A stretch of DNA of 53,984 bases from Cladorrhinum sp. PSN259 (lineage: Eukaryota > Ascomycota > Sordariomycetes > Sordariales > Podosporaceae): NCBI GenBank assembly GCA_033725935.1, contig MU867150.1, positions 1 to 53,984 of the forward strand. Direction: 5' to 3'. The translations under genes and the position numbers were made by a program. Numbering within the stretch: the stretch's first letter is position 1; every line of letters starts with the position of its first letter. Positions 31,094-40,115 of the stretch are shown one piece after another. The notes under the pieces are model-generated. The model did no database searches and was not told the origin of the DNA. It was given only the letters and a program-made list of their open reading frames with translations.

Positions 31094-32689
31094 TTACAAA
31101 AGAACCATGCCGGCACCAACACCCATGGCAACAACCAAGTAAAGGCCAACAGCCATATCACCCATCGTCAACAGGTTCTTCATCTGCATTGGCTGGGCGA
31201 AGCTGCTGCTCTCACTGGCATCAGTGGCAGAAGTAGCCGTGGCAGCAACAGCGTTGGCCGAGCTGGCGCTGGCGAGGCCTGCGCTGCACGAGGATGCAAC
31301 CTTTCCATTCTTGAGAACAGCCTTGGAGTTGAAGCTGCATGCAGAGTCGGCCTTCTTCTGGTGATTGTAGTACTGGTCCAACACGTAGCCCAGCTTCTGG
31401 GTGTTGCTGCACATCGAGTAGGCGCCATAGACTCCGCTAGTAGTGTTGCCCTGGATGCCGGCGCATGCCTCGGCATCCTTGTCGCAGATATAACCGAAGA
31501 TATCGCCATACTGGGAGGGCTTAAGGCTATCAGCCGGGCCGCAGGCAATCGAGTTGTACATGCACTCGCAGAGCGTGGCATCGGGGGTGGGAGGAAGGGT
31601 CTCGCCCTTGACGAGCCAGTCGCGGCTGAGCTCAGGGCAGGCGGCGGGAGTATTGGTCGGGGTGTAGGCGGACATGGAAGTGGAGGAAGGGTTGACAGAG
31701 GCCATGACAGTCTTGAGAGTATCGTAGTCCTTCATGGTCGAGGCAGACCCGCCAGAGACGCTGACGAGACCATAATCGTTGGCCTCCTGGAAATACATGT
31801 AGACGATGCCGCCTGAGATGACACCGGTCATGTCCTTGGAGTAGAGAGCGGTGGTCTCCTCCCAAATGCGGCCAGCGGCGCCGTTGGGAAGGTTGCAGCC
31901 GTACTCGGCAAAGAAGACGGGGACGGAGTAGTTCTTGAAAAACTCGACCTGCTTATCGTAGCCAGATCCGGTAAAGGTATTTGTGCCGCACCACTCGTAG
32001 ATGTTGTAGCCCCAGTAGTCAATGGCAGAATCCTGGTTGCCGCAGTTGAAGTAGTGGGCAATCTCCTCACGAATATCAGGATCATCGTTGGCAGCATATC
32101 CAACACCGAGCCAGCGGTCCTTGTAAGTGTCCTTGATGTGCTTCTTGGTGTCGCGCACGGCAGCCTTGACGTAAGCTGAGGCGGGAGTGTTGGTGTTGTT
32201 ATTGGTGACCTCGTTGCCAGCAAAGAAACCGATCACGTTGCTGTACTTGGCGAGGGAATCGACAACATCGGTGTAACGCTTGTAGAGCTCTGTGTCCCAA
32301 CGGGGATCATCGCGATTGACAGACAGGTTAGGCTCGCTCAGATCGCTGATGACGTAAATCCCGGCATCTTCGAGCAGCTTCATGCACTCGTCGTGGTTCG
32401 CCTTGGGGTCGATGGCATAAGTACGGATGGTGTTGGTGCGGAGAGCCTTGAGAAGGGGGACATCGCGCCTGCAGTTCGCCGCGTTCGCAAGAGGGTCGGT
32501 AAACTTGGTGCTACTTGTCGCGGCTCCTGCTGCGGCGCTGTCTTGCTGGTATGCAACACCCTTCATGAAGAATTGGGTACCGTTCTCATAGAAGAACTTG
32601 GTGCCCTTCATAACAATTGGCGGCAGAGCAGCTGAAGCCTGCCCCAACAAGAGGGAGGCAGAGACGAGGGACGCTTGCGTGAAGCGCAT
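31094..32689 (-). CDS. GPI-anchored 1,3-beta-glucanosyltransferase (GH72 with X8/CBM43)
   Basis: Single exon, 531 residues. The ATG at 32689 is chosen because it starts a signal peptide (MRFTQASLVSASLLLGQASA); the open frame extends upstream without meaning. The GH72 barrel spans about 25-330, with acid/base E160 in GFFAGNEVTN and nucleophile E262 in VFFAEYGCN. A Cys-rich X8/CBM43 domain (CECMYNSIAC through YSMCSNTQKLG) covers about 370-465. A Ser/Ala-rich stretch and hydrophobic C terminus form the GPI signal. The enzyme cuts and religates beta-1,3-glucan chains to elongate wall glucan, as Gas/Gel/Phr proteins do. No intron is visible, unlike many relatives. Confidence 0.93.
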   Translation of the reverse strand: MRFTQASLVSASLLLGQASAALPPIVMKGTKFFYENGTQFFMKGVAYQQDSAAAGAATSSTKFTDPLANAANCRRDVPLLKALRTNTIRTYAIDPKANHDECMKLLEDAGIYVISDLSEPNLSVNRDDPRWDTELYKRYTDVVDSLAKYSNVIGFFAGNEVTNNNTNTPASAYVKAAVRDTKKHIKDTYKDRWLGVGYAANDDPDIREEIAHYFNCGNQDSAIDYWGYNIYEWCGTNTFTGSGYDKQVEFFKNYSVPVFFAEYGCNLPNGAAGRIWEETTALYSKDMTGVISGGIVYMYFQEANDYGLVSVSGGSASTMKDYDTLKTVMASVNPSSTSMSAYTPTNTPAACPELSRDWLVKGETLPPTPDATLCECMYNSIACGPADSLKPSQYGDIFGYICDKDAEACAGIQGNTTSGVYGAYSMCSNTQKLGYVLDQYYNHQKKADSACSFNSKAVLKNGKVASSCSAGLASASSANAVAATATSATDASESSSFAQPMQMKNLLTMGDMAVGLYLVVAMGVGAGMVLL

Positions 32690-33286
32690 CGTGACTAATC
32701 GAAAACAATTGGCTCCTTTATGCGCAATATGAGAGAACTTCTGGAACAAGAAAAAAAAATTGGTCAAGAGAATATGGCGTGGTCAACGAAAGTCTGAATG
32801 GGAGAAATATGCTAGTGAATGTCAAGAATGCAATTCCCTCGTCCGGGAATTGAAAACAGGAAAAGCGATTGTGGTTGGGTGGGTGGTGATGAGTGAAAAT
32901 AAGGGAGGAGGAAGGAGGACGACGGAGCAAGCGGGAGGGAGAACACAGAGGTTTGAACTTTGAAGAGGCCAGGCACGGCTGGTACGGCACACTTCAACGA
33001 ACGGTCTGCCCCACAGACACTGACAGGACGAAACCGGTTGTGGGGCTTGGAGCTAATGTCAGGCAGGTGCTTCGTCCAATCCAGTTGGTCAGGGCCACAC
33101 TGTCTCTCGCCTCGCAGCAGTCTTGCCGATGGCCAAAACGCGTCAGCAGCTGCTCCCGTCCATGCATACCTCAGGTACTTAACAGTGCCACAACAGTGAA
33201 CTCAATGTGCCATCATCGTTTGTTTCACTCGATATAGAATTGAGTTGGTACCTCCAACAACTTACAGATTCTCTGTGGATGCTATG
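32690..33286. other. intergenic region
   Basis: About 600 bp upstream of the GH72 start; presumed promoter, and the probable 3' end zone of the snoRNA host transcript. Confidence 0.4.
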
Positions 33287-33941
33287 TCAGGTGTCAAAGT
33301 ATTTGTCGCAACAAAGGTAGAAAGAGGTTAGGCCTATGAGTAGCATCGGTTGGAAGCTCATTTTACGAGAGGCAAGGATATGCCCCCTTTTTCGTATTTG
33401 TTCTTTTATGCCGGCGGGTTCCGAGTGACGGTTTTCTTCACCGACCCTCATTAACCACTGTGACTCGAATGATGGACGTTGAAGATGGAGTTGATAGTCG
33501 TTGCTTCTTCCGAGTCTTGGAAAATGCTTGATTTGCGAAACAAGATTTTTTGCCCAGAATCCCAAGATCAGGGGCGTGGTCTGGGCATGACGAAATTCAG
33601 GACTTGGCTGCTTGGGGATCCTCCTTGCGTTGCAGTGATCCTCCTTGGCGTTGTATGGACCCGCCGAGATTAAACGCCCCGCTTTCTCACGTTGCATCCA
33701 ACAGACTCCATCAAGGCGGAGTACGGAGTAATTTACGCGTATTACAGACATGTTCCAACCGCTGGATTTACACACATGAATACAAGTTACACCCACTCCC
33801 GCTCCCGTCTTGGGTTGTTCCACAAGTATAATATATTTATTCCGACAGACTTCCTCTTTGACGGTAGGTTTCTGAGGTGACAATGAGCAGAGTTAGCGAT
33901 TGCTCAGAATCCCCAGGGTCGCTTCGCTCCAATAATTGGTG

Positions 33942-34047
33942 GCCACCGAATCAGATGAGCTGGTTACTTCACATTTGCTGGTTCCAGAAGATTTGAACCT
34001 CGCGTCAGAGGCCATGACATGAAAAAAAAGAAAATGCATCATGTGGC
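33942..34047 (-). ncRNA. box C/D snoRNA candidate 22
   Basis: Five-pair terminal stem GCCAC/GTGGC, box C ATGATGC 34042-34036, D' CTGA, C' TGTGAAG, guide AACCAGCTCAT, D CTGA 33954-33951. Intron starts GTAAGT at 34083; box D is 79 nt from the acceptor before 33871. Confidence 0.68.
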
Positions 34048-34185
34048 TGGTGTCGAGGAAGAATTAGGGGAGGAAACACTTACAAAAAGTATAGAAGCCG
34101 CCGTGTGTTTTTCTCTATCCCAACAGAGCTGACAAGTTAGCCATGATCAAGCTCAAGGAGCCAGAGAAAAATCAGAGAAAGTCCC

Positions 34186-34288
34186 CAGAAATCAGATTGT
34201 GCAGTATTCTTCATAATCCGGAATGATCTTAGTCAAGCCGGTGGATAATGATACTGATCAGAAGTACCATCATTCTCATCATAACAGT
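34186..34288 (-). ncRNA. box C/D snoRNA candidate 21
   Basis: Box C ATGATGA 34282-34276, guide AATGATGGTACTT, D' CTGA 34261-34258, C' ATGAAGA 34214-34208, guide ATACTGCACAAT, D CTGA 34195-34192. Intron starts GTAAGC at 34327; box D is 64 nt from the 3' splice site. Confidence 0.68.
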
Positions 34289-34454
34289 GGGCGGGGCAGA
34301 GAAAAGAGAGGGAAATTGCAAGCTTACAGTTGACGTGATTAGGGGCGAGATAGCCTCTTGCGCCTTCTTCTAAGCAGACACAGCTTGTGATATAAATGAT
34401 TAGCCCCTGGTCAAAACTAACACAAAGAGAAGCTCAGGGAAAGCATTGCCGTCG

Positions 34455-34556
34455 GAAGTTCAGACTGGAGGGTTTTCTTCATGTATCTGTTCGAAATGAA
34501 CAGGAGATAATAATACTTCTCGGTACAACCAACGCTCATAAAATCATCATGGTGGG
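34455..34556 (-). ncRNA. box C/D snoRNA candidate 20
   Basis: Box C ATGATGA 34550-34544, perfect hairpin CTGTTC/GAACAG, C' ATGAAGA 34482-34476, guide AAACCCTCCAGT, D CTGA 34463-34460. Intron starts GTAAGT at 34613; box D is 76 nt from the 3' splice site. Confidence 0.65.
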
Positions 34557-34735
34557 CGATTCAGGATAGGTAGATAGAAGGGGGAAAAAAAAAAGGGGGG
34601 GGGGCAGAAGTCAACTTACTTGGAAAGTCGAGGAGAGATGAAAAAACCAATGATTGTGTGAACGGTTTTCCTGAGATGATTAGCCAGGGAACCAAAATCA
34701 AGACAAGCAGGAAAGAGAAAGCGGCAACAAACAAA

Positions 34736-34900
34736 CGTTTAAAATGTCAGATAAAGTAAATATGTACTCTCAATTTTTCTTGCTTTTCTCCTTCATCGGA
34801 CCGTCGGGGGAAAACCACTCCCCCCAGAAAAGGCCTTTTTGCGAGCACCGCAAAAAAGTGATCCTGGGCAAGGTAGCCGGTGAATCATCATGCGAAAACG
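34736..34900 (-). ncRNA. box C/D snoRNA candidate 19 (long)
   Basis: Terminal CGTTT/AAACG pairing, box C ATGATGA 34891-34885, internal hairpin TTTTTTGCG/CGCAAAAA, C' GATGAAG, D CTGA 34750-34747. At 165 nt it is long for the class. It lies in the intron 34960-34671, with box D 76 nt from the 3' splice site. Confidence 0.55.
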
Positions 34901-35474
34901 TATGTGAACTAGGTAAAACTAAACAGCAGAAACAAGAGGAAGTAAACGGTGTGGACTTACCTTGAAGTAAAGAGAGGAGACAGTTCTGGTTCGGGTTTGT
35001 CCAAATGGGAAAGCAGACAAGTCAGCCGATGAGCAAAAAAGTCATTTGTGGTGAGGAAAAAGAGGGAGGGGGGGATATCATGGAATAATCAGAAGAAGGA
35101 ACTGTAGTCTTTATAGTTTAAAGCGGTCGAATTGTGTTCTGCTTGAGAGTGGTCGCTGTCTCATCATGAGGAGGCGCTGGGTGGAGGGATGAAAAGGGGG
35201 GAGGGGAAAAAACCGACCTTGCCTTGTGATTCCGTAAAACAGGACACCAACAATTAAAACATGCGTTCTCGGGGCCAAAGACGGTGCAGCTCGTTACTAC
35301 CTTGCGGCCGTGCAAAAGAGCATGGGAAAAGCCGAGGTCACTCATTGCTTCAGTTGTTCATTCGACGGGCGAGGCTCGCGGTGCAAAAGTGCGGACGGGG
35401 TCGAATTCTGTTTGATCAAACTGTTAGCCCTGATCATACCAAACGAGAGCAAAAGGTGAGTAAAGAGATAGAAA

Positions 35475-35566
35475 AAAAATCAGATTGACAATCTCGATGT
35501 TCTCATAGGTGTAATGGAATCCCAAACCAGAACTCAAACAAGTCTAGTGCAATAGGTCATCATGGA
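35475..35566 (-). ncRNA. box C/D snoRNA candidate 18 (18S-complementary)
   Basis: Box C ATGATGA 35563-35557, D'-like TTGA 35537-35534, C' TATGAGA, D CTGA 35483-35480. GCACTAGACTTG (35550-35539) pairs over 12 nt, one G-U, with CAAGUCUGGUGC of 18S rRNA as I recall it. It lacks the shared tract. Box D is 72 nt from the 3' splice site at 35407. Confidence 0.65.
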
Positions 35567-36245
35567 TGAGTAGATGAAGTGATGTACCAGAGTGAAGGCT
35601 TTGGGGAAGACTTTCCTTTGCGCTAGTATACCCAGAGATGTTGGATGGTGTTGTCGTTGTTGTGTCTTTTCATCATGTTGGCGATGAAATAGGGACAGTG
35701 ATGGGGCGGACTTAAAGTCAGTCTTGTCCCGGCTGAAGCATGCAGTTCTGGCTAAACAACGCAAGTGGTTGCTTGAATTTGGTCGTGACCCAGTGGATAA
35801 CCTCCGAGGTCGTTGAGCCAAGTCAAAGCTTCTTCGAGTAGATAACGCGGAGACGCCCGCTGTGCCTGTTGGCAAGCAGTTGCAGAAGCCCGTCAAGAAG
35901 TTGGACTAGGTGCTTCATGATAGCCTCGTCAAGTTCCGGTGAGCCTTGGGACCAACTCGAGTGGGCAAGGTATGGTTTTTTTGTAGATGCAGGCGTAGAA
36001 GCATCCGGGAATGCATGGAACGAGGTTGGTACAGTTGGGGTCTGTCTTGAAGTATCTCGACCCTGAGCCGTGAGAGGAGTGCAGATCGTCATCGTTTGCT
36101 TGAAAAGGCTTGCGGTGTCGAGAATAAGAACAAAATAGGGAGATCTGTGCAGAATTGCGTGTATCTGCATGTTGAGTAACTTGAAGTAACGTTAGTCGAT
36201 GAACTTCAACGCGAATGCAGAGTAAAAACGGCAGCCAGGAATAAT

Positions 36246-36337
36246 AGCGTCAGTGAAAATGAGGCTTGTCTTCATCCTCTGGCCCAGCTGGCCAGGGATC
36301 AGAAGAACCAGACGAATTGTTTGTTCATCATTTCGCT
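36246..36337 (-). ncRNA. box C/D snoRNA candidate 17
   Basis: Terminal stem AGCG/CGCT, box C ATGATGA 36331-36325, degenerate tract, D' CTGA, hairpin CTGGCC/GGCCAG, C' GATGAAGA, guide GCCTCATTTTCA, D CTGA 36253-36250. Box D is 85 nt from the 3' splice site. Confidence 0.68.
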
Positions 36338-36537
36338 TCATGAAAAGGGGTTTGCGAGTCAAGAGAAGGGGGAAATTACTTGCTTGCGCACACCTCTCAC
36401 TTATCACCGGATTTGACAAGCAGTCGTGATATCCATCGTGGCGTTGTGTCTGTCGTGGAGTCACGTCTGTCCATATATGAAGTGAAGTCAGCCAATGGTC
36501 TTGTAAGTAATGAAGAAGAACACAGCAGCAGGCAATT

Positions 36538-36632
36538 GATTGCATCAGCAAATAAAATTTTATCTTCATGCCCTGGCCCACATTGCCAGAGATAAGAAGA
36601 AAGAGAAGAATTGTTTGTTAGTCATCATGAAA
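36538..36632 (-). ncRNA. box C/D snoRNA candidate 16
   Basis: Box C CATGATGA 36629-36622, CTTCTCTTTCTT tract, D' eroded, hairpin CTGGC/GCCAG, C' CATGAAGA 36570-36563, guide AAATTTTATTTG, D CTGA 36548-36545. Box D is 78 nt from the 3' splice site. Confidence 0.62.
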
Positions 36633-36819
36633 GTTCTCAAAAAGGGGGTGTCAACAAAGCCGGGGGAATCTTACTTGACCCGAATGGGCTCGCGCTTCTT
36701 GGTCCTCGTTGCCTCTGACGAACTGCTGATATGGCATCTCTGTTGACAACAGTATTCGTATCTGAAATAAAAAGAAATCAGTTCATGGTCTTTCCAGTGA
36801 ACACGGTGAAAAAAAGATA

Positions 36820-36915
36820 AGCTATGCTCAGAGAAACAGTGATATTCTCATCCTCTGGCCCACCTGGCCAGAGATCAACAGAAAGAGAAAAATGATTGTT
36901 GTTCATCACAATGCT
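36820..36915 (-). ncRNA. box C/D snoRNA candidate 15
   Basis: Box C GTGATGA 36908-36902, tract TTTTCTCTTTCT, hairpin CTGGCC/GGCCAG, C' GATGAGA, guide ATACTGTTTCT, D CTGA 36831-36828; no clear terminal stem. Box D is 66 nt from the 3' splice site. Confidence 0.62.
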
Positions 36916-37094
36916 GGGGAAAGAGAAGTGTAAACTGCACGAAGGGAAACTACTTGCCTCACGTATGCGCGCGCTGCGTAGTCACAGCACTGTTTAGGAG
37001 CTCACCAAGATTGGCTCTGGTTGATGTCTGCTTGAAGGTCAGTCCATGATCTTCTGTCTTCCACATCCAGAACAACAGAGGATAGAAAGGATGA

Positions 37095-37190
37095 TGGCCT
37101 CAGTCACAGATACTTTTCTTCATCTCGCTGGCCCACTTGGAGCAAGACTCTGAAGAACGAGAAGTAGTATTATATGGTCATCATCGGCCA
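37095..37190 (-). ncRNA. box C/D snoRNA candidate 14
   Basis: Five-pair terminal stem TGGCC/GGCCA, box C GATGATGA 37185-37178, tract CTTCTCGTTCTT, D' CAGA, C' GATGAAGA, guide AAGTATCTGTGA, D CTGA 37103-37100. Box D is 72 nt from the 3' splice site. Confidence 0.7.
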
Positions 37191-37339
37191 AAATTCGTTT
37201 GTGCTTGTTTGCCTTGTGTTTGCTGATCTTGTGACTGGGGGCATTGCGTCGAAAGTGAACCTGTAGCTAAAGTAACATTAGCCCATATTCCGACACTTTG
37301 GAACTTGAAGCGCAAGAGAAAAACAATAGTAAGAGAAAA

Positions 37340-37425
37340 GTGCTCAGACAAGATGTTTACTTCATGTTCTGACCCTCGTGGCCAGAAGTAAGAAGAAAGC
37401 GAAACAACTGATGGTCATCATCGGA
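37340..37425 (-). ncRNA. box C/D snoRNA candidate 13
   Basis: Box C GATGATGA 37422-37415, tract TTCGCTTTCTTCT, D' eroded, hairpin TCTGGCC with GGGTCAGA, C' CATGAAG, guide AAACATCTTGT, D CTGA 37347-37344. Box D is 83 nt from the 3' splice site. Confidence 0.65.
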
Positions 37426-37576
37426 AAAGACTGGGTGCGCACAAAAGATGGTACTTGCCTTCGTGATCGACAACCATGGGTGTTGGCAATACCATTTTGA
37501 GAGAACAACATCTGGAGGAACGTTAGTCAAAACTGTTATCTTTGTACGTGTTAAAAAAAATTGAGAACAGCAAAGG

Positions 37577-37664
37577 TGGCTCAGACATCAAGGGTTGACT
37601 TCATTCCCTGACCCACTTGGTCAGGGATCAGAAGAAAGAGAAGAGTTGTTCGTCATCATCGCCA
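37577..37664 (-). ncRNA. box C/D snoRNA candidate 12
   Basis: Best-preserved copy: terminal stem TGGC/GCCA, box C GATGATGA 37660-37653, CTTCTCTTTCTT tract, D' CTGA 37631-37628, nine-pair hairpin TCCCTGACC/GGTCAGGGA, C' ATGAAG, guide AACCCTTGATGT, D CTGA 37584-37581. Box D is 69 nt from the 3' splice site. Confidence 0.78.
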
Positions 37665-37795
37665 AAGACTGGGAGTTCCGGTACTTGCCTTCGTGGTTAT
37701 CGACCTTGACTAGTGGCAAGAAAGAGCTGGTAATAACATGTCAGACGATAATCTTGCATTGTAAACCAAAGCAAGAGGCGCGCCGCGCGCAAGGT

Positions 37796-37880
37796 GGCTC
37801 AGACTCAATTGTTCTCTTCATCCTCTGGCCCACTAGCCAGGGCTCTGAAGAAAGAGAAGTATGTGTTCGTCATCATCGCC
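37796..37880 (-). ncRNA. box C/D snoRNA candidate 11
   Basis: Terminal GGC/GCC, box C GATGATGA 37877-37870, CTTCTCTTTCTT tract, D' CAGA, hairpin CTGGC/GCCAG, C' GATGAAGA, guide ACAATTGAGT, D CTGA 37802-37799. Box D is 72 nt from the 3' splice site. Confidence 0.75.
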
Positions 37881-38027
37881 GAGGGCCTGAGAGAGGGGAA
37901 GACATGTTTACTTACCATGCGGTTGTCGATGCTTGTTGTCGTCGAGATAGCATCAAGATGAAACCTGGAGCAAAGTTAACCGAGGGTCTTGCCTGATGGG
38001 ATCAACACAAGATAAGAGAGACAAGGA

Positions 38028-38133
38028 GCCTCCGATCAGTCTTCAAGTTTTGTCTTCATGCTGGCCTGACTACTTACTTACCTGGGGCCAGTAAGTAGAA
38101 AGAGAAGAAATTGTTTGGTCATCACACAGAGGC
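38028..38133 (-). ncRNA. box C/D snoRNA candidate 10
   Basis: Terminal stem GCCTC/GAGGC, box C TGATGA 38124-38119, shared tract, CTACTTAC/GTAAGTAG inverted repeat, CTGGCC/GGCCAG, C' ATGAAGA, guide AAACTTGAAGA, D CTGA 38039-38036. Nearly identical to candidate 8. Box D is 71 nt from the 3' splice site. Confidence 0.74.
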
Positions 38134-38283
38134 CGAGGAAAAGGGAACACGAACAGGAAAAGGTGGTACTTGCCTTCTGATTATTGACGACGGCCGTGGT
38201 CAGGATAGCATCAAGATAAAACCTGGAGCAAAGTCAACCGATGGTCTTGCATGACGGATGATCCGACAGATAACAAAAGCAGG

Positions 38284-38400
38284 AGCCTCCGATCAGCCTC
38301 AAGATTTGTCTTCATGCTGGCCTGTCTACTTACTTACCTATACTTACCATAGGCCAGTAAGTAGAAAGAGAAGAAATTGTTTGATCATCACAGAAAGGCT
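38284..38400 (-). ncRNA. box C/D snoRNA candidate 9
   Basis: Terminal stem AGCCT/AGGCT, box C TGATGA 38390-38385, shared tract, CTACTTAC/GTAAGTAG inverted repeat with an extra GTAAGTATAG, stem CTGGCC/GGCCAG (one spacing change), C' ATGAAGA, guide AAATCTTGAGG, D CTGA 38296-38293. Box D is 70 nt from the 3' splice site. Confidence 0.72.
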
Positions 38401-38548
38401 AAAACAAAAGGGGAATGTGAAGAGGAAAAGATGGTGCTTGCCTTTGATGAATGGCCACTATCGTGACCAAGATAGCATCGAGCGAAGATCTGCAGCAAAG
38501 TTAGTCGGCGGTCTTTTCTTGATGATCCGATAGATGACAACACAGGGG

Positions 38549-38656
38549 GCCTTCGATCAGTCTTCAAGTTTTGTCTTCATGCTAGCCTTGTCTACTTACT
38601 TACCTTGGGCTAGTAAGTAGAAAGAGAAGAAATTGTTTGGTCATCACAGAGAGGCG
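38549..38656 (-). ncRNA. box C/D snoRNA candidate 8
   Basis: Terminal GCCT/AGGC, box C GTGATGA 38647-38641, shared tract, inverted repeat CTACTTAC/GTAAGTAG replacing D', stem CTAGCC/GGCTAG, C' ATGAAGA 38580-38574, guide AAACTTGAAGA, D CTGA 38560-38557. Box D is 67 nt from the 3' splice site. Confidence 0.72.
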
Positions 38657-38832
38657 GAGAAAATGGGAACACGAACAGGAAAAGGTGTTACTTGCCTTTG
38701 TGGTGGTTGTCGTTGTGGATGCAGCGCTGCTGAGTCTTTTGAGAAACGAAAATAGGCATTCACATATCTGAACAAGGTTAGCCACTGGCCATCTTCAAAA
38801 AGAAAGCCAGAAGAAGAGAGTAATAGTGTGAC

Positions 38833-38923
38833 CGCTCAGACTCAAGTGTTTATCTTCATCCTCTGGCCCACTTGGCCAGGGCTCTGCAGAAAGAGAAGAA
38901 GTGTTTTGATGTTCATCATCGGT
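38833..38923 (-). ncRNA. box C/D snoRNA candidate 7
   Basis: Terminal GACC/GGTC pairing, box C GATGATGA 38920-38913, the CTTCTCTTTCT tract now at the D' side with D' eroded, hairpin CTGGCC/GGCCAG, C' GATGAAGA 38860-38853, second guide AACACTTGAGT, D CTGA 38839-38836. Box D is 68 nt from the 3' splice site. Confidence 0.72.
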
Positions 38924-39287
38924 CGAGGAGAGAAAAGGGAAGAGAAACAAGAACGGGGGAAAGAATGTACTTGCCTTTTTCTGCAGCTGAGTCGATGCTT
39001 CTTGTTTCCCTGGCATGAGGATGATGATGGGATAGGCTGCCGACATTGGTGGTGCCGCAGTCCATGTCGCTTCAAAAGGGAGGGTGTAATGGTAAAAGTA
39101 CCAAGATGGGTTTCCTCGAAATTCGGCATTGCGGACACGTTCAATTGTAGTCGTCGGTAGGTATGTCTGGGCGCTCCTTGTCCAAGGACGGCGCTGTTCT
39201 CGATCTAAGCATGCCTGTGTGTGGAAAGATGTGAGTCATTTGCCTTCCATCAGAGAACAGAATGGCAGGTAGAGTAAAATGAATCGC

Positions 39288-39393
39288 AAATCAGAAGAAA
39301 GAGAAAAAGTTCTTTTTCAAGTCATCAAGTGGCCCTCTGGGCCTTACCATGGTTTAGAACCATCTGACTGCAGAAAGCTTTCTCATCATAGTC
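39288..39393 (-). ncRNA. box C/D snoRNA candidate 6
   Basis: Box C ATGATGA 39389-39383, hairpin built on GGCCC/GGGCC, C' TGATGAC, D CTGA 39294-39291 preceded by TTCTCTTTCTT; D' degenerate. Box D is 76 nt from the 3' splice site. Confidence 0.65.
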
Positions 39394-39594
39394 GAGGGGG
39401 AAGTCGAGGTGAAGTGAGGAGTTGGAGACTTGCCTTGCTGTGCGAGCGTACGTACGCACATATGTGAGGCTTCTCGCCCCGAGCGTTGTCCTTGACGATG
39501 ATCGAGAATAATGACAGAGATGCCTGCGATTTAAAGCTGATTAGTCGAAAGTCATAGGCCATAGACAATATAATAAGCAGAAGGGTGAAAGGAC

Positions 39595-39710
39595 TGGCAT
39601 TCAGAAAGAAAGAGAAATTCTAGTCCTCAGAAATTGCTCTCAGGTCCAGGGAGACAGTCTTCCCTGATTGCAAGAGAACGTCAGACAATATGTTGTCCAT
39701 CATGATGCCA
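39595..39710 (-). ncRNA. box C/D snoRNA candidate 5
   Basis: Perfect six-base terminal stem TGGCAT/ATGCCA encloses box C ATGATGG 39703-39697 and box D CTGA 39604-39601. D' CTGA and hairpin CAGGGA/TCCCTG as in candidate 4, its close paralogue. The tract TTTCTCTTTCTTT abuts box D. Box D is 77 nt from the 3' splice site. Confidence 0.75.
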
Positions 39711-39851
39711 CGAGTGTTGTTGAAGGAGAACGAGGATGTGGGTACTTGCCTTCTTGCGTTTGTGTTGAGGTTTCTCAGGGCGTCTGTGAATAAGAGGCAA
39801 GTTAGCAGGAAGTCCTGTAACACGAACGAGAAACAAAAGACTGAAATGAAT

Positions 39852-39966
39852 TCTGATCAGAAGAAAGAGAAGAAATAGTCCTCAGATATGCTCTCAGGTC
39901 CAGGGAGACTTCTTCCCTGATTGCTCAAAGAGCGTCAGACAATACGAGTTGTCTCATCATGCCAGT
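39852..39966 (-). ncRNA. box C/D snoRNA candidate 4
   Basis: Box C ATGATGA 39960-39954, D' CTGA after a GACAACTCGTATTGT guide, hairpin CAGGGA/TCCCTG, C' near TGAGGAC, D CTGA 39860-39857 preceded by CTTCTCTTTCTT. Box D is 73 nt from the 3' splice site. Confidence 0.7.
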
Positions 39967-40115
39967 GTTGTTGAGGGTGTGGTCAAAGTGGAATGAGGAA
40001 ATGGGTACTTGCCTTGGTACAGCTTCAGAAACAACTGGAGAGGGCGCCTGTAGTTGAACAAGTCAGTAGATGGTCTTGCAAGATATTCCAGAATAACAAA
40101 AGATAGAGTGGAAGT

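Noticed and set aside
33287..33883. Minus-strand open frame of about 198 codons
   Set aside because: It starts only with TTG, has no family signature and overlaps the predicted last exon of the host transcript; probably untranslated.
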